A stretch of 6,988 nucleotides of DNA, taken from the NCBI GenBank assembly GCA_946885545.1, contig CAMPGP010000115.1, positions 1 to 6,988 on the forward strand, read 5' to 3'. A program made the position numbers and the translations under genes. How positions within the stretch are numbered: the first letter of the stretch is position 1; the number at the start of each line of letters is the position of its first letter. The stretch comes from an uncultured Altererythrobacter sp. GTDB taxonomy: Bacteria; Pseudomonadota; Alphaproteobacteria; Sphingomonadales; Sphingomonadaceae. Of this stretch, positions 5,682 through 6,988 are shown one piece after another. The notes below the pieces were generated by a model. That model saw only the letters and a program-made list of their open reading frames with translations, searched no databases and had not been told where the DNA came from.

Positions 5682-5879
5682 TCACCCGTCGCGGGCGGGC
5701 GGGCGGCCCCGGCGCGGCGGTTTGCCCGCGTGGATATGGATGCCCCGCTCCGCCAGCGCCTCGCGCAGCAGCATCTCGATCTGCGCGTTGGCGCTGCGCA
5801 GATCCGCCGCGGCGAGCCGCTCGACCGCGGCGTGGACCGCCGGGTCGAGGCGGAGGGCAAAGGCTTTCTTCGCGGGCAT
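5682..5879 (-). CDS. Arc-like ribbon-helix-helix DNA-binding protein
   Basis: Protein of 65 residues. Seen: a short N-terminal strand K-A-F-A-L-R-L (5-11), which in this fold inserts into the DNA major groove as part of a dimer, helix A (about 13-25) and helix B (about 29-45, containing [12 protein letters not shown]). This is the Arc/MetJ-type arrangement, often annotated as a HicB-like antitoxin. The tail has R-R-G-R-P-P (56-61), whose R-G-R-P core resembles an AT-hook that grips the minor groove of AT-rich DNA. ATG 5879 lies 4 nt after the SPFH stop, so the two are almost surely translated from one mRNA. No toxin gene is adjacent, which argues against a toxin-antitoxin pair. It may repress the SPFH operon through the AT-rich palindrome upstream (inference). 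Confidence 0.85.
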   Translation of the reverse strand: MPAKKAFALRLDPAVHAAVERLAAADLRSANAQIEMLLREALAERGIHIHAGKPPRRGRPPARDG

Positions 5880-5883
5880 CGGC

Positions 5884-6813
5884 CTACTGGTACAGCGTCC
5901 CGGCGTTGATCACGGGGTGCGCCTCGCGCTCGCCGCAGAGCACGACCATGAGGTTCGAGACCATCGTCGCGCGGCGTTCGTCGTCGAGTTCGACGATGCC
6001 GTCCTGGCTCAGCTTGGTCAGCGCATCCTCGACCATGCCGACCGCGCCCATGACGAGCTTGGAGCGCGCCGCGATCACCGCTTCGGCCTGCTGGCGCCGC
6101 AGCATCGCACCGGCGATCTCGGCGGCATAGGCAAGGTGGGTCAGGCCCGCCTCGTCCACCACGATCCCGGCGACCTTCAGGCGGTCGTTCAGCTCCTCGA
6201 GCAGTTCGCGATTGACCACCTCGGCGCTGCCGCGCAGCGTGACTTCCTCGCCCTCGAGATCGTCGTAGGGATGGCGCGAGCCGACGGTGCGCAGCCCGGC
6301 CTCGATCTGGATGTTGGCGAACTGCTGGAAATCGTCGACGTCGAAGCTCGCCTGCGCGGTGTCGGCGACGCGCCACACGACGTTGCAGGCGATCTCGATC
6401 GGGTTGCCCTTCAGGTCGTTGATCTTGACCTTGTCCGAATGGACGTTGCGCGCGCGGGCGGAGATTTTCTTGCGCATCATCCACGGCCAGACCCAGCGCA
6501 GCCCCTCGATCCGCTCGGTCCCGCGATATTCGCCGAACAGGGTGATGACCGCGGCCTGGTTCGGCTGGATCATGAAGAACCCGCTCGCCACGAACAGCAG
6601 TGCCAGCAGGGCGCCCACGATCGAACCGACGAACATGGCTTTCTCGCCGCCGGTCGCGCCGTCGCCGGGGAAGGCGGCGGGCACGCCCCATGCCGCCAGC
6701 GCGGCGAGCGCAAGCAGAACCAGCAGCATGAGGTAGCCGCTGTAAGAGTGCGCATCGCTCTCGCGGCTGGTCTTCATTCCCTTGAGCACATCATGTTTTG
6801 GCACGTCGGACAT
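5884..6813 (-). CDS. SPFH/Band 7 domain membrane protein
   Basis: Protein of 309 residues of the stomatin/prohibitin/flotillin/HflK superfamily. Seen: a polar N-terminus, two hydrophobic helices (about 25-46 and 60-82), then the SPFH domain beginning [18 protein letters not shown] (79-96), followed by G-L-R-W-V-W-P-W and the membrane-proximal strands [13 protein letters not shown] (129-141). A charged helical region (about 205-265, with [19 protein letters not shown] and [12 protein letters not shown]) is typical of the oligomerising part. Such proteins form large membrane-bound cages or microdomains and often regulate proteases; the partner here is unknown. ATG 6813 is supported by GGGG (6821-6824 on the + strand as CCCC), 7 nt away. 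It is the first gene of the minus-strand run, and the ribbon-helix-helix gene follows after 4 nt. Confidence 0.92.
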   Translation of the reverse strand: MSDVPKHDVLKGMKTSRESDAHSYSGYLMLLVLLALAALAAWGVPAAFPGDGATGGEKAMFVGSIVGALLALLFVASGFFMIQPNQAAVITLFGEYRGTERIEGLRWVWPWMMRKKISARARNVHSDKVKINDLKGNPIEIACNVVWRVADTAQASFDVDDFQQFANIQIEAGLRTVGSRHPYDDLEGEEVTLRGSAEVVNRELLEELNDRLKVAGIVVDEAGLTHLAYAAEIAGAMLRRQQAEAVIAARSKLVMGAVGMVEDALTKLSQDGIVELDDERRATMVSNLMVVLCGEREAHPVINAGTLYQ

Positions 6814-6826
6814 GACGGATCCCCTT

Positions 6827-6856
6827 CGATATAATTATGATATCATATTTATATCG
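6827..6856. promoter_or_regulatory. 30-bp AT-rich palindromic operator before the SPFH gene
   Basis: Two 15-bp arms (6827-6841 and 6842-6856) are inverted repeats with a single mismatch (6835 against 6848). The centre is ATGATATCAT and 24 of 30 bases are A or T, in sharp contrast with the GC-rich surroundings. It ends 13 bp before the SPFH start codon, just beyond the ribosome-binding site. -10-like hexamers TATAAA and TATGAT of the minus-strand promoter lie inside it, so a bound repressor would block RNA polymerase. Size and symmetry fit a dimer or dimer-of-dimers regulator. Confidence 0.65.
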
Positions 6857-6988
6857 AGATCCGATCGCGTGCAATCGAATTCGTCATCGCGCCCTTGAAA
6901 CGCGGGTCCGCGACCCTAAAATTGCCTGTGCGGACCGGGCCCCTCTGGCGCGGCGCGACGACCTTCGGGACTTTGCGCAGCGTGATGT
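6857..6988. other. Intergenic end of window, no gene supported
   Basis: Apart from the outward promoter this stretch holds inverted repeats, GGTCCGC (6905-6911) with GCGGACC (6930-6936) and GGGTC with GACCC (6904-6916), but no supported gene. A 45-codon minus-strand open frame enters from the right edge and stops at 6849-6851, inside the palindrome. I do not recognise it and see it as probably chance. Confidence 0.4.
6894..6922 (+). promoter_or_regulatory. Outward-facing promoter, sigma70 or heat-shock type
   Basis: TTGAAA (6895-6900) and TAAAAT (6917-6922), 16 bp apart, each match sigma70 at five of six bases. With the flanking bases it also reads CTTGAAA-N13-CCCTAAAAT, similar to RpoH (sigma32) promoters. 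It is divergent from the SPFH gene and would transcribe something starting beyond the window end. Confidence 0.5.

Noticed and set aside
5682..5879. Toxin-antitoxin system suggested by the HicB-like ribbon-helix-helix protein
   Set aside because: No HicA-like or other toxin-sized gene is next to it; its partner in the operon is a 309-residue SPFH protein.
5663..6691. 342-codon minus-strand frame overlapping the SPFH gene
   Set aside because: Very Arg-rich product in a shifted frame of the real SPFH and ribbon-helix-helix genes; no start support.
5722..6834. 370-codon + strand frame opposite the SPFH gene
   Set aside because: Antisense shadow; the minus-strand frame shows a clear SPFH domain and a ribosome-binding site.
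6849..6986. 45-codon minus-strand open frame entering from the right edge
   Set aside because: Its stop lies inside the AT-rich palindrome, the product is unrecognised, and a good + strand promoter overlaps it; an open frame this short is unremarkable at this GC content.

Overview
The window looks like chromosomal DNA of a GC-rich alphaproteobacterium, most likely a sphingomonad of the Erythrobacter type. This rests on protein character (a LolA-like carrier, an RibA with the alphaproteobacterial N-terminal extension, an SPFH protein followed by a small ribbon-helix-helix protein), strong GC bias at third codon positions and tight start/stop overlaps. I assigned it by recognition, not by a database search. 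No phage, IS, CRISPR, tRNA or rRNA gene is visible.

Left part, + strand (1-1554): the last 40 codons of an unidentified gene overlap arfB (ribosome rescue hydrolase). Next come rpmG (ribosomal protein L33, only 55 residues) and a LolA-type lipoprotein carrier. rpmG has a hairpin in its leader and two consecutive stem-loops after its stop.

Gap between lolA and xthA (1555-1973): this gap is structured. It holds a sigma70-like promoter (1609-1637), a run of three stem-loops ending in a textbook intrinsic terminator (1733-1769), and then a roughly 200-bp palindrome-rich block that resembles a dispersed intergenic repeat. Promoter, folded body and terminator together suggest an RNA gene of about 126 nt (1644-1769).

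Middle, + strand (1974-4332): xthA (exonuclease III), ribA (GTP cyclohydrolase II) and a YhbS-like GNAT acetyltransferase form a tightly packed run. ribA seems to start at a CTG that overlaps the xthA stop; the acetyltransferase starts at a GTG overlapping the ribA stop.

Right part, - strand (4339-6813): in transcription order, an SPFH membrane protein, a 65-residue ribbon-helix-helix protein 4 nt downstream, an exported beta-helix protein, and a YbiI/TraR-like C4 zinc-finger protein that converges on the acetyltransferase. A 30-bp AT-rich near-perfect palindrome lies just upstream of the SPFH gene and is a likely operator. Beyond it, a + strand promoter (6894-6922) points out of the window towards an unseen gene.

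Most of the window is housekeeping: translation, DNA repair, riboflavin synthesis and envelope maintenance. The parts most worth attention are the predicted small RNA, the operator/ribbon-helix-helix arrangement, and the non-standard ribA start.
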